A stretch of DNA of 64,000 nucleotides from Mucilaginibacter sp. (GCA_030445275.1 JAUCSE010000031.1:104461-168460); one strand, 5' to 3'; positions 9,370 through 18,939 are shown, counted from the stretch's first letter. The notes: a model not told the origin generated them from the sequence alone. Numbers and translations are program-made.

Positions 9370-9744
9370 TCAAATTTTGAAAGAGCAGAAAGATAAATAG
9401 GAGTATTGGTAATTAACCGCCGACCAATTAAACGTAAGGAAATGTTTTGAATTTATCTTCCAGATATTTCTTGCAAACAGCAGCAATATAAAGCTGCCAA
9501 CCACCATACTCATCAAATCAATAACCGACTTTTTATCATTAACGATGAACTTATCAGTACGCTGAAAAAAGTTGATATGGTTAACCGTAGCAATTGTGGT
9601 TTCCGGTTTGCGTTTAAAAATAGAGTTATGGCTTAAAGCGGCTTTGTTGTTCAGTTCTGTTAAACGCGGTAGAAAAAACATGTGCGATACAGCAATAAAA
9701 ATATAGCAGGCTGCTATTAAAAGCACCTGTGATTTTTTAACCAT
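9370..9744 (-). CDS. Small unknown membrane protein
   Basis: About 124 aa from the ATG at 9744 (MVKKSQVLLIAACYIFIAVSH). Two hydrophobic segments, near residues 6-22 and 75-95 (LMSMVVGSFILLLFA), flank a basic loop. The frame is open further upstream, but a promoter-like CACCTTTG at 9787-9794 lies between that upstream Met and this one, favouring the shorter start. No family recognised. It is transcribed in the same direction as the efflux operon but lies ~170 bp upstream of it. Confidence 0.5.
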   Translation of the reverse strand: MVKKSQVLLIAACYIFIAVSHMFFLPRLTELNNKAALSHNSIFKRKPETTIATVNHINFFQRTDKFIVNDKKSVIDLMSMVVGSFILLLFARNIWKINSKHFLTFNWSAVNYQYSYLSFCSFKI

Positions 9745-9786
9745 GTCTGTATTACTGTTTTGCACTTCAGCTAAATATTTTAAACA

Positions 9787-9822
9787 CAAAGGTGAAAAAA
9801 ATAAAAATATTCTTTTGCAAAA
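9787..9822 (-). promoter_or_regulatory. Bacteroidota-type promoter for the small membrane protein
   Basis: On the minus strand TTTTG (9822-9818), 23 nt, then CACCTTTG (9794-9787), one mismatch from TAnnTTTG. The predicted start is ~35-40 nt before the ATG at 9744. Confidence 0.35.
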
Positions 9823-9896
9823 GTATTGTTGCAAAATGAAGTACTGATGAACTTAGGGAAAAATGGGGTAGTGAGTATATTAAGACCCTTAAAAAA

Positions 9897-10013
9897 ACGC
9901 GTCATTGCGAGGTACGAAGCAATCTCTATGTTGTACAGAGCGAATAGTTAAGTATAAACTTGCGTACCTGACCTGCCTATGTAGAGATTGCTTCGTACCT
10001 CGCAATGACGCGT
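9897..10013. repeat. Long palindromic intergenic element, TCATTGCGAG family
   Basis: Perfect 32-bp inverted repeat: 9897-9928 pairs with 9982-10013 across a 53-bp spacer. The arms contain GTCATTGCGAGGTACGAAGC and its complement. A degenerate relative lies at 11996-12082, and related TCATTTCGA/TCATTCTGA elements lie at 23451, 48361 and 50839. No ORF inside. Confidence 0.85.
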
Positions 10014-10022
10014 GGGGTAATC

Positions 10023-10064
10023 GTTTCATCTGTTTAGTGCATGTATGCACTAAACAGATGAAAC
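10023..10064. repeat. Perfect 20-bp inverted repeat with 2-bp centre
   Basis: GTTTCATCTGTTTAGTGCAT (10023-10042) is exactly complementary to 10045-10064. It sits 10 bp from the preceding palindromic element and downstream of the DUF885 gene. No U-run, so probably not a terminator. Confidence 0.75.
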
Positions 10065-10081
10065 AATGGCGAGTGGTTTAA

Positions 10082-10104
10082 AGCCCTCTCTTTTGGCGAG
10101 GGCT
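10082..10104 (-). terminator. Hairpin after the DUF885 gene
   Basis: AGCCCTC (10082-10088) and GAGGGCT (10098-10104) with a 9-nt loop, 9 bp beyond the stop on the minus strand, followed by TTTAAA. A weak tail, so modest confidence. Confidence 0.45.
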
Positions 10105-10112
10105 GGGGGGGG

Positions 10113-11897
10113 TTATTGCTTTGCTGCCCAGGCATCCATCTTAGCTTCAAATACGGCAAGCGGCATGGAGCCATCCTTTAAAACCTGGTTATGAAACTCG
10201 GCCAGATCAAATTTACTGCCCATTTGCTTTTCATATTTATTGCGCAGCTCCCGTATTTTAAGAGCGCCTATTTTATATCCCAAAGCCTGACCGGGGATGG
10301 CCATATAGCGTTCAATTTCGGCAGTGGCGCCTTGTTCGCTTATGGCTTCGTTATCCATCATGTATTTAATGGCTTGCTCACGGGTCATGCCTTTGGTATG
10401 AATAGCCACATCAACCACCAGGCGAATAGCCCTGTGTATTTCATCGCCCAAAGCGCCCATATATTGATAAGGGTCGGTGTATAAACCCAACTCTTTACCC
10501 AACGATTCGCAGTAAAGGGCCCAGCCTTCTACATAAGCATTCTCGCTACCATCAAACCTGCGGGATTTTGGTAACGATGTGTTTTCCTGCGTTAACGAGA
10601 TCTGGTAGTGATGCCCAGGGATAGCTTCATGCAGGAATAATGATTCCATACCTGATGTAATGTTAAACTTGGTAGCATCCAGTATCGGTACGTAAAACAT
10701 ACCCGGCCTGCTGCCATCAGCCGAACCTTGATTATACTCTGCACTTGCCGATGCTGCCCGGAAAGCCTCTGTCTGCCTGATCTCGAATGGTGTTTTAGGC
10801 ACATGATTAAACATTTTTTTGAGGCTTGGCTCCATGCGTTTGTGGATGTTTTCAAAAGCATCCAGCACCTCCTTTGGTGTTTTATAAGGCGTAAATTTAG
10901 GGTCGGTTTTCATGTATTCAAAAAACGCCTGCAGATTGCCTTTAAAACCAACGCTGGTTTTTATACTATCCATAATACCGCGTATGCGGCTCACTTCCTT
11001 TAATCCTAACTGATAAATTTCCTCGGGAGTTTTATCAGTTGTGGTTTGTTGTTTTACCAGATAAGTATACTTGGCAGCGCCATCAGGCAGGGCCGAATAG
11101 CCTGATGTTGTACGTGCGTGTGGCAGATATGCTGTCTTTAAATAATCAGCCAGCTTTTTATAAGTAGGCGAAATGGTATTGGTGATAGCTTGCTTATAAG
11201 CTTCGGTCAGTTGTTTTTTATCAGCAGCTGAAAAATCTTTTGGCAAATTGGTTATAGGGCCATAAAACAAACTTTTAGTGGGATCCGTAACTACCAGCCC
11301 CTCTAACTCAGGTATAGCTTTTACAACCAGGGCTTTTGGCAAAACAACACCGGCTTTAATCCCCTTATTAAAATTATTGATAGCAGTATCGGCCCACACA
11401 GAAAACGCTGTTACACGTTTAAGCCAGTCGTTATAGTCCTTAACCGTTTTAAAGGGTTGCGCGCCCGAGCCTGAACCCAGTTGCCCTATGGTAAGTGGTA
11501 ATGCATAAAACTGGTTAAAAGGCATGTACTCAAAATGATGTTTAAAACCATCAAGATTCAGCTGAGCCTCATAAGTAAAAATATCATAGGAAAGCTGATC
11601 GGCCTCGCTCAGATCCTCACGGTTAAAGTGTTTAACCTGGGCCAGGTAGTTTTCATAAAAAGCTTTTGATTTTGCTAAGAACTCCGCCGAGCCATCATTG
11701 GGTAACTGGTCATTATAGCGGTTATCACCAATATAAGTGGCATTAAGTGGGTACAGTTTTAATGATTCCTCAAAGTAATTATCAAATACCTTGGCCAGAT
11801 CCTGATTGTCTGCTTTCGCTGATGAGTTGCTTGTTTTTGACTGATTACAGGCGGCTAATGTAGCTACAGCACAAAAAAGTAGAAATGTTTTTTTCAT
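10113..11897 (-). CDS. DUF885-family lipoprotein (HExxxGHH, putative metallopeptidase)
   Basis: 594 aa, full length for the family. Lipoprotein signal MKKTFLLFCAVATLAAC places it in the cell envelope. The zinc-site-like motif FLHEAIPGHHYQ is at about residues 426-437, followed by YVEGWALYCESLGKELGLY, both hallmarks of DUF885. The fold is thought to be related to M32/M3-type peptidases, but substrates are not established. It is a monocistron with a palindromic repeat on each side. Confidence 0.88.
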   Translation of the reverse strand: MKKTFLLFCAVATLAACNQSKTSNSSAKADNQDLAKVFDNYFEESLKLYPLNATYIGDNRYNDQLPNDGSAEFLAKSKAFYENYLAQVKHFNREDLSEADQLSYDIFTYEAQLNLDGFKHHFEYMPFNQFYALPLTIGQLGSGSGAQPFKTVKDYNDWLKRVTAFSVWADTAINNFNKGIKAGVVLPKALVVKAIPELEGLVVTDPTKSLFYGPITNLPKDFSAADKKQLTEAYKQAITNTISPTYKKLADYLKTAYLPHARTTSGYSALPDGAAKYTYLVKQQTTTDKTPEEIYQLGLKEVSRIRGIMDSIKTSVGFKGNLQAFFEYMKTDPKFTPYKTPKEVLDAFENIHKRMEPSLKKMFNHVPKTPFEIRQTEAFRAASASAEYNQGSADGSRPGMFYVPILDATKFNITSGMESLFLHEAIPGHHYQISLTQENTSLPKSRRFDGSENAYVEGWALYCESLGKELGLYTDPYQYMGALGDEIHRAIRLVVDVAIHTKGMTREQAIKYMMDNEAISEQGATAEIERYMAIPGQALGYKIGALKIRELRNKYEKQMGSKFDLAEFHNQVLKDGSMPLAVFEAKMDAWAAKQ

Positions 11898-11995
11898 TTT
11901 CAGTAATAGTTAGTTAGTAAAGCTAATAAAATGAAAATAAAGAAAACGAATTGTGCGTGGATCACCTTTTATGGAGACCCTCAATCAACACCATA

Positions 11996-12082
11996 TCATT
12001 GCGAGAAGGAACGACGAAGCAATCGCGAACTGTGCAAATTCTCTCTGTAAAGCCTGCGATTGCCACACTTCGTTCGCAATGA
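11996..12082. repeat. Imperfect palindromic element, TCATTGCGA family
   Basis: Begins TCATTGCGAGAAGGAACGAC and ends as its imperfect complement (TTCGTTCGCAATGA), with an inner GAAGCAATCGCGA / TGCGATTGCC pair. It lies 13 bp downstream of the uvrA stop. Diverged relative of the 9897-10013 element. Confidence 0.7.
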
Positions 12083-12094
12083 CACAGGGATTTT

Positions 12095-14941
12095 TTATTT
12101 TATCCCCATTTCTTTTTTCAGAAACTGGCCGGTAAAGCTATTTTTTACCTTACACAAACCCTCTGGCGTACCGGAGAACAGGATATTACCACCACCGGAC
12201 CCACCTTCGGGGCCCAGATCAATTACATGATCAACCACTTTTATTACATCAAGGTTATGTTCAATAACCAAAACGGTATTTCCCTTGTCAACCAGTTGAT
12301 ACAAAACACCTAACAATACATTGATATCTTCAAAATGCAAGCCGGTTGTAGGTTCATCCAGTATATAAAAAGTGTTGCCGGTATCTTTTTTGGATAGTTC
12401 GGTCGCGAGTTTAACCCGCTGTGCCTCGCCACCTGATAAGGTAGTTGATGCCTGGCCTAATGTGATATAGCCTAAACCAACATCAAACAATGTTTTTACT
12501 TTACGATAAATGGATGGAATATGTTCAAAAAATGGCGTGGCATCCTCAATACTCATATCCAGCACATCGCTGATGGATTTACCCCGGTAGCGTACTTCCA
12601 GCGTTTCGCGGTTGTAGCGCCTGCCACCGCACTCTTCGCAAGGCACCTGCACATCGGGTAAAAAGTTCATTTCAATCACCTTCATACCAGCACCCTGGCA
12701 GGTTTCGCACCGGCCACCTTTTACGTTGAACGAAAAACGACCGGGTTTGTACCCTCTGATCCTCGATTCGGGCAATGCCACATACAGGTTACGGATATCA
12801 GAGAACACTCCGGTATAAGTAGCCGGGTTTGAGCGTGGTGTACGGCCGATAGGTGTTTGATCTATCTCGATAACCTTATCAATATTCTCCAGGCCTTCAA
12901 TTTTTTCATAAGGCAGGGGATGCTTTTTGGCCCTGAAAAAATGATGGTTTAATATAGGATACAGTGTTTCTGTTATTAAGCTTGATTTACCACTGCCTGA
13001 TACACCGGTAATACCAATCAGTTTACCCAGCGGGAAATCAACAGATACTTTTTTCAGATTATGGCCGGTGGCTTTTTTAAGGCTCAATATTTTGCCATTA
13101 CCTTCTCTTCTTTTTTCTGGGATGGCGATGGAGCGTTCACCATTAATATAGGAGGTAGTTAAGGTATGTTCCTTCATCAATTGTGCCGGGGTACCCTGGG
13201 CTACTATTTGTCCGCCATGTACACCGGCCGCCGGGCCCATATCAATCACATGATCTGCTTCCAGAATCATGTCCTTATCATGCTCTACTACCAGTACGGT
13301 ATTGCCCAGATCGCGCAGATTTTTCAGGGCGTTTATTAAGCGTTCATTATCACGCTGATGCAGACCGATGCTTGGCTCATCCAGAATGTACATTACGTTC
13401 ATTAACTGCGAACCTATTTGTGTGGCCAGCCTGATACGCTGTGCCTCGCCGCCCGAAAGGGTTTTGGCGGTACGGTCGAGCGTTAAATAGCTCAACCCTA
13501 CATCCAGCAGGAATACGATACGTGCCCGAATCTCTTTTAATATCTCTTTGGCAATAACATTCTGGCGCTCGGTAAGCCTGTCTTCCAGATTGGTAAACCA
13601 CTCCTGCAGGGTATGGATATCCATACAGGCCAGCTCAAATATGTTTTTATTATCAACTTTAAAATGAAGTGATTCTTTTTTCAGGCGTGCGCCATCGCAG
13701 GTAGGGCAGGTTTTAAGTACACGATAGTTTTCCATATCGTCCATACCTTCATCGCCGCGACGCTCCTGCTGCTCTTCGAGCATACGGATAATACCATCAA
13801 ATGTGATCTGATAGCTTTGTACATTCCACTTGTTATATTCCACAGCTACGGTGATCATATCCGGCGAACCATTCAATATGATATCCAGCTGCTCGCGGGT
13901 CAGTTTTTCGATCGGGGTTGATAGCGAGAACTCGTATTTTTTGGCCAACGATTTCAACACTTGAAAAATCCAGGTTTCGCGGTATTCGCCAATAGGAGCC
14001 AAACCTCCGTTAAGGATACTTAGTTTTGGATTAGGAATAACCGAGGCTTCATCAACCTCAAAAATATAGCCCAGGCCGTTACATTTTTCGCAGGCACCGT
14101 ATGGTGAGTTGAAAGAGAAGGTATTTGGCTGTGGCTCATCATAGGATATACCTGATACCGGATCCATCAGGTATTTACTGTAATAGGCTACATTATTATC
14201 CTTATCACCAACACGGATAATACCTTTTGCAATTTTCAGGGCCGCTTGTACAGATGTGTATAAACGCTTGCTGTCCTTGTCGCTCACCACCAGGCGATCA
14301 ACCACAATATCAATATCGTGTATCTTGTAGCGATCAACTTGCATTTTGGGCTCTACATCGGCCATGGCACCATCAATCCAAACTTTCAGATAGCCTTGCT
14401 TGCGTATAGATTCAAAAAGTTCGCGATAATGGCCTTTACGGGCCTTTACCACCGGAGCCAGAATATTAACCGGCTGCCCGTCAAACTTCTCGGTAATGGT
14501 TTTCAGGATCTGATCTTCAGACATGCGTTCCATCCTTTCACCTGTAGTATAGGAGTAAGCTTCGCCGGTACGGGCAAAAAGCAAACGCATAAAATCATAG
14601 ATCTCGGTAATAGTACCCACGGTTGACCGTGGATTTTTGCTGGTGGTTTTTTGCTCAATAGCAATAACCGGGCTTAAACCTGATACCTTATCCACATCGG
14701 GCCGCTCCATGCCGCCCATGAACTGGCGTGAGTAGGCTGAAAATGTTTCCATATAACGGCGCTGCCCTTCGGCATAAATGGTATCAAAAGCCAATGATGA
14801 TTTTCCGCTGCCACTTAGGCCGGTAATAACCACCAGCTGATTGCGCGGAAAAGAAACGTCAATATTTTTTAAGTTATGTACCCGGGCTCCGTAAACTTCA
14901 ACTTCGCTTTGTTCGCCCAGGTCAACAGGTAATTCATTCAT
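12095..14941 (-). CDS. uvrA: UvrABC excinuclease subunit A
   Basis: 948 aa, normal for UvrA. Dimeric damage-recognition ATPase of nucleotide excision repair, cytoplasmic. Two ABC modules: Walker A TGLSGSGKSSLAFDT near residue 40 and TGVSGSGKSSLITETL near 640; ABC signatures TLSGGEAQRIRLA and TLSGGEAQRVKLA; Walker B LDEPSIGLH and LDEPTTGLH. Zinc modules are visible as CEKCNGLGY, CPTCDGARL and CETCQGAGM...CEECGGRRYN. Monocistronic; the start is the first Met before the conserved VYGARVHNLKNI. Confidence 0.98.
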   Translation of the reverse strand: MNELPVDLGEQSEVEVYGARVHNLKNIDVSFPRNQLVVITGLSGSGKSSLAFDTIYAEGQRRYMETFSAYSRQFMGGMERPDVDKVSGLSPVIAIEQKTTSKNPRSTVGTITEIYDFMRLLFARTGEAYSYTTGERMERMSEDQILKTITEKFDGQPVNILAPVVKARKGHYRELFESIRKQGYLKVWIDGAMADVEPKMQVDRYKIHDIDIVVDRLVVSDKDSKRLYTSVQAALKIAKGIIRVGDKDNNVAYYSKYLMDPVSGISYDEPQPNTFSFNSPYGACEKCNGLGYIFEVDEASVIPNPKLSILNGGLAPIGEYRETWIFQVLKSLAKKYEFSLSTPIEKLTREQLDIILNGSPDMITVAVEYNKWNVQSYQITFDGIIRMLEEQQERRGDEGMDDMENYRVLKTCPTCDGARLKKESLHFKVDNKNIFELACMDIHTLQEWFTNLEDRLTERQNVIAKEILKEIRARIVFLLDVGLSYLTLDRTAKTLSGGEAQRIRLATQIGSQLMNVMYILDEPSIGLHQRDNERLINALKNLRDLGNTVLVVEHDKDMILEADHVIDMGPAAGVHGGQIVAQGTPAQLMKEHTLTTSYINGERSIAIPEKRREGNGKILSLKKATGHNLKKVSVDFPLGKLIGITGVSGSGKSSLITETLYPILNHHFFRAKKHPLPYEKIEGLENIDKVIEIDQTPIGRTPRSNPATYTGVFSDIRNLYVALPESRIRGYKPGRFSFNVKGGRCETCQGAGMKVIEMNFLPDVQVPCEECGGRRYNRETLEVRYRGKSISDVLDMSIEDATPFFEHIPSIYRKVKTLFDVGLGYITLGQASTTLSGGEAQRVKLATELSKKDTGNTFYILDEPTTGLHFEDINVLLGVLYQLVDKGNTVLVIEHNLDVIKVVDHVIDLGPEGGSGGGNILFSGTPEGLCKVKNSFTGQFLKKEMGIK

Positions 14942-14991
14942 ATTTTATGCGGATACCGGTTTGCTAAAATTTTGTGCAAATATAAACAAAA

Positions 14992-15022
14992 AAGCCGACC
15001 TTCCATCCAGGAAAGTCGGCTT
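14992..15022 (-). terminator. Intrinsic terminator of the lytic transglycosylase gene
   Basis: AAGCCGACCTT (14992-15002) pairs with AAAGTCGGCTT (15012-15022). Read on the minus strand the stem is followed by TTTTTTG, ~50 bp past the stop. Confidence 0.8.
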
Positions 15023-15074
15023 CGGGGTGCTCCGTAATGTAATCTTTAACTAATTATGACACTGAATATCAATA

Positions 15075-15869
15075 TCAATTAAAGTTCAGCAACGGCGAAG
15101 GTTGGGTAAAAGCATAATACTTATTATACTCATTATTATACCCATACTTTTTAGGTTGCTGGATAATTGCCTTCATAGCAATAAGCTTATAAACATATGA
15201 ACCGGTTTCGCGGTTCAGGCTCATGCGGAAGTAATTATCTTCATTTTGTTTGTTAATAGCTCTTTCAAGCTTAACAGAACCGTTGTTATACGCGGCTGCA
15301 GCTAATGTCCAGCTATTAAATTCACCGTATAGTTCTTTGATATACTTGCAGGCGGCAATGGTTGACTTACGCAAATTCTTACGCTCATCAACGCCATGAC
15401 CTACCTTTAGTCCATAAGTACGCGCAGTACCGGGCATAAACTGCCACAGGCCTGATGCTCCTTTTGGTGAGGTACCTTCGCAAAGGCCCGATTCAACCAG
15501 CGGGATATACTTAAAATCATCGGGAATACCATAAAGCCTTAAAAGCGGTTCAATAATAGGGAACCATTTCTCGGCTTTGCGATGCAGCACGTTTGATTGA
15601 ACGGTTTTGAAATTATGCTGTTTAAGCGAAATTTTCAGTTTCCGTGTAACCCGGGCATCATTAACCGGTAAAGCTTCGTTTGCAAAATTGTATGCATTTG
15701 CATTGCTTTTTATAAAAATAAATTTCGAGGTCCGATGGCTTAAATCTCCAGTATCAGCAACCTTTTCAGTGATGGTTGTGCTGAAAATATTAAGCTTTGA
15801 AATGAGAACCAGCACCAGCATTACGGAGCACGTAAGTAAGTGTTTTTTGATCATTTCTTTTTTTATCAT
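15075..15869 (-). CDS. SLT-type lytic transglycosylase (MltD/MltE-like catalytic domain)
   Basis: 264 aa. N-terminal hydrophobic segment (residues 10-30) is a signal peptide or anchor. The SLT domain runs from ~110: IPDDFKYIPLVESGL (catalytic Glu), SPKGASGLWQFMPGTARTYGL, and LAAAAYNNGSVKLERAI. It cleaves the MurNAc-GlcNAc bond of peptidoglycan with 1,6-anhydro formation. Unlike classical MltD there are no LysM repeats at the C-terminus; the protein stops about 60 residues after the domain. An in-frame Met five codons in is an alternative start. Confidence 0.9.
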   Translation of the reverse strand: MIKKEMIKKHLLTCSVMLVLVLISKLNIFSTTITEKVADTGDLSHRTSKFIFIKSNANAYNFANEALPVNDARVTRKLKISLKQHNFKTVQSNVLHRKAEKWFPIIEPLLRLYGIPDDFKYIPLVESGLCEGTSPKGASGLWQFMPGTARTYGLKVGHGVDERKNLRKSTIAACKYIKELYGEFNSWTLAAAAYNNGSVKLERAINKQNEDNYFRMSLNRETGSYVYKLIAMKAIIQQPKKYGYNNEYNKYYAFTQPSPLLNFN

Positions 15870-16031
15870 TAACTATACATTTGTTTAAATGTAGCGCAAA
15901 GGTAGCTTATATAGATCACATAATCAAATACTTAGCTTTTTACTAACTTTTTTAGTTCCGGTTTTTGGTCTAAAAACGGGCTTTAAAACTGTTTAAACAC
16001 AGTTTTTGAACCGCTTAAATTTTTTAATTTT

Positions 16032-16065
16032 TTTGATTAAAAATTGCCAAAAAAGCGTATCTTTG
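16032..16065 (+). promoter_or_regulatory. Bacteroidota-type promoter for the pseudouridine synthase
   Basis: TTTG at 16032-16035, 22 nt, then a perfect TATCTTTG (TAnnTTTG) at 16058-16065. The predicted start is near 16072, giving a ~28-nt leader. Confidence 0.65.
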
Positions 16066-16099
16066 ACCCTCACGCTGCGAAAGCGCAAAACAAAAAAAT

Positions 16100-17650
16100 A
16101 TGGTATTTAAGAGACCAATAGGTAGTCGCGACGACAAGCCAGGAAGATCATCAGGGAGAAGCTCAAAAGGCGACGATAAACCCAAAAGATCAGCATCAGC
16201 CTCCAAAGGCAAAGCCACTCCAAACGGAGAGAAAAAGAAATTCACCAAGCCAGAACCAAAACCTTACCAAAGCAACAGGTTTAGCGACGACAAACCTAAA
16301 AGCAGTTTTAGGGACGGATCATCATCAGGCGATAAAAAATCATCATCAAGATCAAAACCTTATTCCGGACGCCCATCAGGCGAAAGCAGTTTCAGAGATG
16401 GTGCAGCATCAGGTGATAAAAAATCATTTTCGCCACGCAGCAAGCCCTACTCGGGCAGGCCAACAAGCGGCAGCGATGATGACAGACCCAAAAGAAGTTT
16501 TGGATCAAGCTCAGCAGGTGGCGATAGAAAACCACCTTACTCAGGCCGGCCAACATCGGGAGGGGAAGGTGAAAGACCAAAAAGAAGCGTTGGAGCAGGC
16601 AGCTCAGCTGGCGAAAAGAAACCTTACTCATCTCCTCGTACCAGAACATCATCAAAATTTGAAGACAGACCCAAAAGAAGTTTTGGCGCTGAATCAACCG
16701 GCGACCGTAAATTTGATGCCGGTTCAAAATCAAGAGAACGCTCAACAGATAAAAAATTTGGCGACAGGCCAACCGAAGGTGGATTTAAAAAACGTGAAGG
16801 CACTGCTAAGTACAGTGGTGAAAGACCTCCACAACGCAAACCCACCTACGATAAAATAACCCGCGACGAAAACGCTCCGGTTAAAACTATGCGTGGTCGT
16901 AAAAATCCGGCAGCGCCAAAAACCAAGGATGACGGACTGATACGCCTTAACCGTTACATTTCAAATGCTGGCATCTGCTCACGCCGTAAGGCCGATGAGC
17001 TTATTATTGCCGGTGTAGTATCGGTAAATGGTGTAGTTGTTGACGAGTTGGGTGCCAAGATCGATCCGATGAAGGATGAGATCAAATACAATGGCGAAAC
17101 CCTGCGTCGTGAAAAAATGGTTTATGTATTATTGAACAAACCAAAAGATTATATTACCACTACCGAAGACCCACAGGAACGCCGTACGGTAATGCACCTG
17201 GTTGAAAAAGCCACTAAAGAACGTATTTACCCTATTGGCCGTTTAGACAGGAACACCACTGGTTTGCTTTTAATGACTAACGATGGCGACCTGGCCGATA
17301 AGCTATCGCATCCTCGAAGCAATATCAGCAAACTATACCAGGTTGAACTGAGTAAAAGCTTAACCCAGGGCGATTTAAACAAGATCAGTTATGGTGTTGA
17401 GCTGGAAGACGGCCTGATAAAACCAGATTCTGTATCATACGTGGCCGGTGGTTCAAAAAGAGAAATAGGAATACAAATACACAGCGGTAAAAACCGTGTT
17501 GTACGCCGCATATTTGAAAGCCTGGGTTATGAGGTTGTAAAACTTGACCGGGTGGTTTATGCCAACCTTACCAAAAAGGATCTGCCACGCGGCAGGTGGC
17601 GTTATCTGGATGAAAAAGAGATCATTCAATTAAAACATTTAATAAAATAA
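16100..17650 (+). CDS. RsuA/RluB-family rRNA pseudouridine synthase with long basic low-complexity N-terminus
   Basis: 516 aa; the enzyme core is only the last ~235 residues. Residues 1-275 are an Arg/Lys/Ser/Gly-rich disordered tail with loose repeats of the type KPYSGRPTSG and RPKRSFG. Then an S4 RNA-binding domain (RLNRYISNAGICSRRKADEL) and the catalytic domain with GRLDRNTTGLLLMTNDG, whose Asp is the nucleophile, and the substrate-loop KLYQVEL. By analogy it modifies a uridine of 23S rRNA (RluB-like), but position specificity is inference. The tail probably adds non-specific RNA binding. A strong terminator follows. Confidence 0.93.
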   Translation: MVFKRPIGSRDDKPGRSSGRSSKGDDKPKRSASASKGKATPNGEKKKFTKPEPKPYQSNRFSDDKPKSSFRDGSSSGDKKSSSRSKPYSGRPSGESSFRDGAASGDKKSFSPRSKPYSGRPTSGSDDDRPKRSFGSSSAGGDRKPPYSGRPTSGGEGERPKRSVGAGSSAGEKKPYSSPRTRTSSKFEDRPKRSFGAESTGDRKFDAGSKSRERSTDKKFGDRPTEGGFKKREGTAKYSGERPPQRKPTYDKITRDENAPVKTMRGRKNPAAPKTKDDGLIRLNRYISNAGICSRRKADELIIAGVVSVNGVVVDELGAKIDPMKDEIKYNGETLRREKMVYVLLNKPKDYITTTEDPQERRTVMHLVEKATKERIYPIGRLDRNTTGLLLMTNDGDLADKLSHPRSNISKLYQVELSKSLTQGDLNKISYGVELEDGLIKPDSVSYVAGGSKREIGIQIHSGKNRVVRRIFESLGYEVVKLDRVVYANLTKKDLPRGRWRYLDEKEIIQLKHLIK

Positions 17651-17680
17651 AAAAACGCCCTGATAAACAGGGCGTTTTTT
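17651..17680 (+). terminator. Intrinsic terminator of the pseudouridine synthase gene
   Basis: AAAAACGCCCTG, 5-nt loop, CAGGGCGTTTTTT: a 7-bp GC-rich stem directly after the stop, with A- and T-tracts for either direction. Confidence 0.9.
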
Positions 17681-17723
17681 GTTGGTTTTATTAACTTGCG
17701 CTTTATAACCTATTTGATCCCAC

Positions 17724-18860
17724 ATGAAAAAAATTGTTCTGATCATCGCGCTGTTATCCCCTTTGTTTACCTATGCGCAAAAAAATAAAAAGAAGGGCCC
17801 CTCAACTTATGATCTGGTTATTGGCACCTATACCACGGGCAAAAGTAAAGGCATAGCTGTTTACCGCTTTTACGCCGAAAGCGGCCGGTTGGCCTACTTA
17901 AGCCAGATAGATGGTGTTGTTAACCCATCATTTTTAACGCTGAGCAAAAACAACAAGTTTATTTATTCGGTAAACGAGTTGCCAAAGGGCGAAGTAAGTT
18001 CTTTTTCATTTGAGCCCAAAACAGGCAAAATGGCACTGATCAACAAACAACCTTCAGAAGGGGCTGATCCTTGTTATATAGCTGTTGATAAAGCGCAGAA
18101 AAATATTTTTGTAGCCAATTACAGCAGTGGCACCGTAGCCGTAATGCCTTTAGGCAAGAATGGATCAATAGGCAAGGCTACCCAAACCCTGCATGATGAC
18201 GGACACGGCCCCAATAAAGGCAGACAGGAGTCGGCCCATGCACACATGTCTGTACTTACACCCGACGAAAAATATTTGTTATATAATGACCTGGGTACTG
18301 ACAAGGTAAACATCCTTCGTTATCGCGCATCAGGCAAAACGCCTCTGACACCCGCCAACCCCGCTTTTGTAAGCGTTACCCCTGGCGACGGGCCAAGGCA
18401 TATTGATTTTTCGCCTGATAATAAGCATGTGTACCTGATAACAGAAATGGGTTCAAACGTTCATGTATTTGATTATGACAATGGAAAACTTACACCAAAG
18501 CAAACCATAACCCTACTAGCCGACGGATTTAAAGGCCAAACAGCAGGTGCAGCCATACACATATCGCCCGATGGACACTTTCTGTATGCATCAAACCGTT
18601 TAGAAACTAATGAAATTATTGTTTATGCTATAAACCAGGAAACCGGTGCACTTACTTTTGTACAGCGCCAAACATCCTATGGTAAAAATCCACGCGATTT
18701 TGCTATCGATCCAACAGGTAAATTCATGGTAGTAGCCAACCAGAACAGTGATAGCATATTTGTATTCCGGATTGATAACACTACCGGCAAGCTGTCGCCA
18801 ACAGGTATTCAGCTGGAAATAGGCAACCCGGTATGTTTAAAATTTACACCAGCAGAGTGA
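17724..18860 (+). CDS. Lactonase-family seven-bladed beta-propeller protein (6-phosphogluconolactonase-like)
   Basis: 378 aa. Signal peptide MKKIVLIIALLSPLFTYAQ, so exported, unlike cytosolic Pgl of E. coli. Propeller motifs include LVIGTYTTGKSKGIAVYRF, NPSFLTLSKNNKFIYSVNE, ADPCYIAVDKAQKNIFVANYSSGTV, GPRHIDFSPDNKHVYLITE and KNPRDFAIDPTGKFMVVANQ. The family includes 6-phosphogluconolactonase (YbhE type) and muconate-lactonizing enzymes. A periplasmic location makes the pentose-phosphate role uncertain; an extracytoplasmic sugar lactone is an alternative. Confidence 0.88.
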   Translation: MKKIVLIIALLSPLFTYAQKNKKKGPSTYDLVIGTYTTGKSKGIAVYRFYAESGRLAYLSQIDGVVNPSFLTLSKNNKFIYSVNELPKGEVSSFSFEPKTGKMALINKQPSEGADPCYIAVDKAQKNIFVANYSSGTVAVMPLGKNGSIGKATQTLHDDGHGPNKGRQESAHAHMSVLTPDEKYLLYNDLGTDKVNILRYRASGKTPLTPANPAFVSVTPGDGPRHIDFSPDNKHVYLITEMGSNVHVFDYDNGKLTPKQTITLLADGFKGQTAGAAIHISPDGHFLYASNRLETNEIIVYAINQETGALTFVQRQTSYGKNPRDFAIDPTGKFMVVANQNSDSIFVFRIDNTTGKLSPTGIQLEIGNPVCLKFTPAE

Positions 18861-18893
18861 GCTTAAGGCAGAAAGCCAAAAGCTATTGAAATA

Positions 18894-18939
18894 AAAAAGC
18901 TCAAAGCATAAGGAATTTTCTTACAGCTTTGAGCTTTTT
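18894..18939. terminator. Bidirectional terminator between convergent genes
   Basis: AAAAAGCTCAAAGC (18894-18907) is perfectly complementary to GCTTTGAGCTTTTT (18926-18939) with an 18-nt loop. It separates the lactonase gene from the lipocalin-like gene. Confidence 0.85.
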
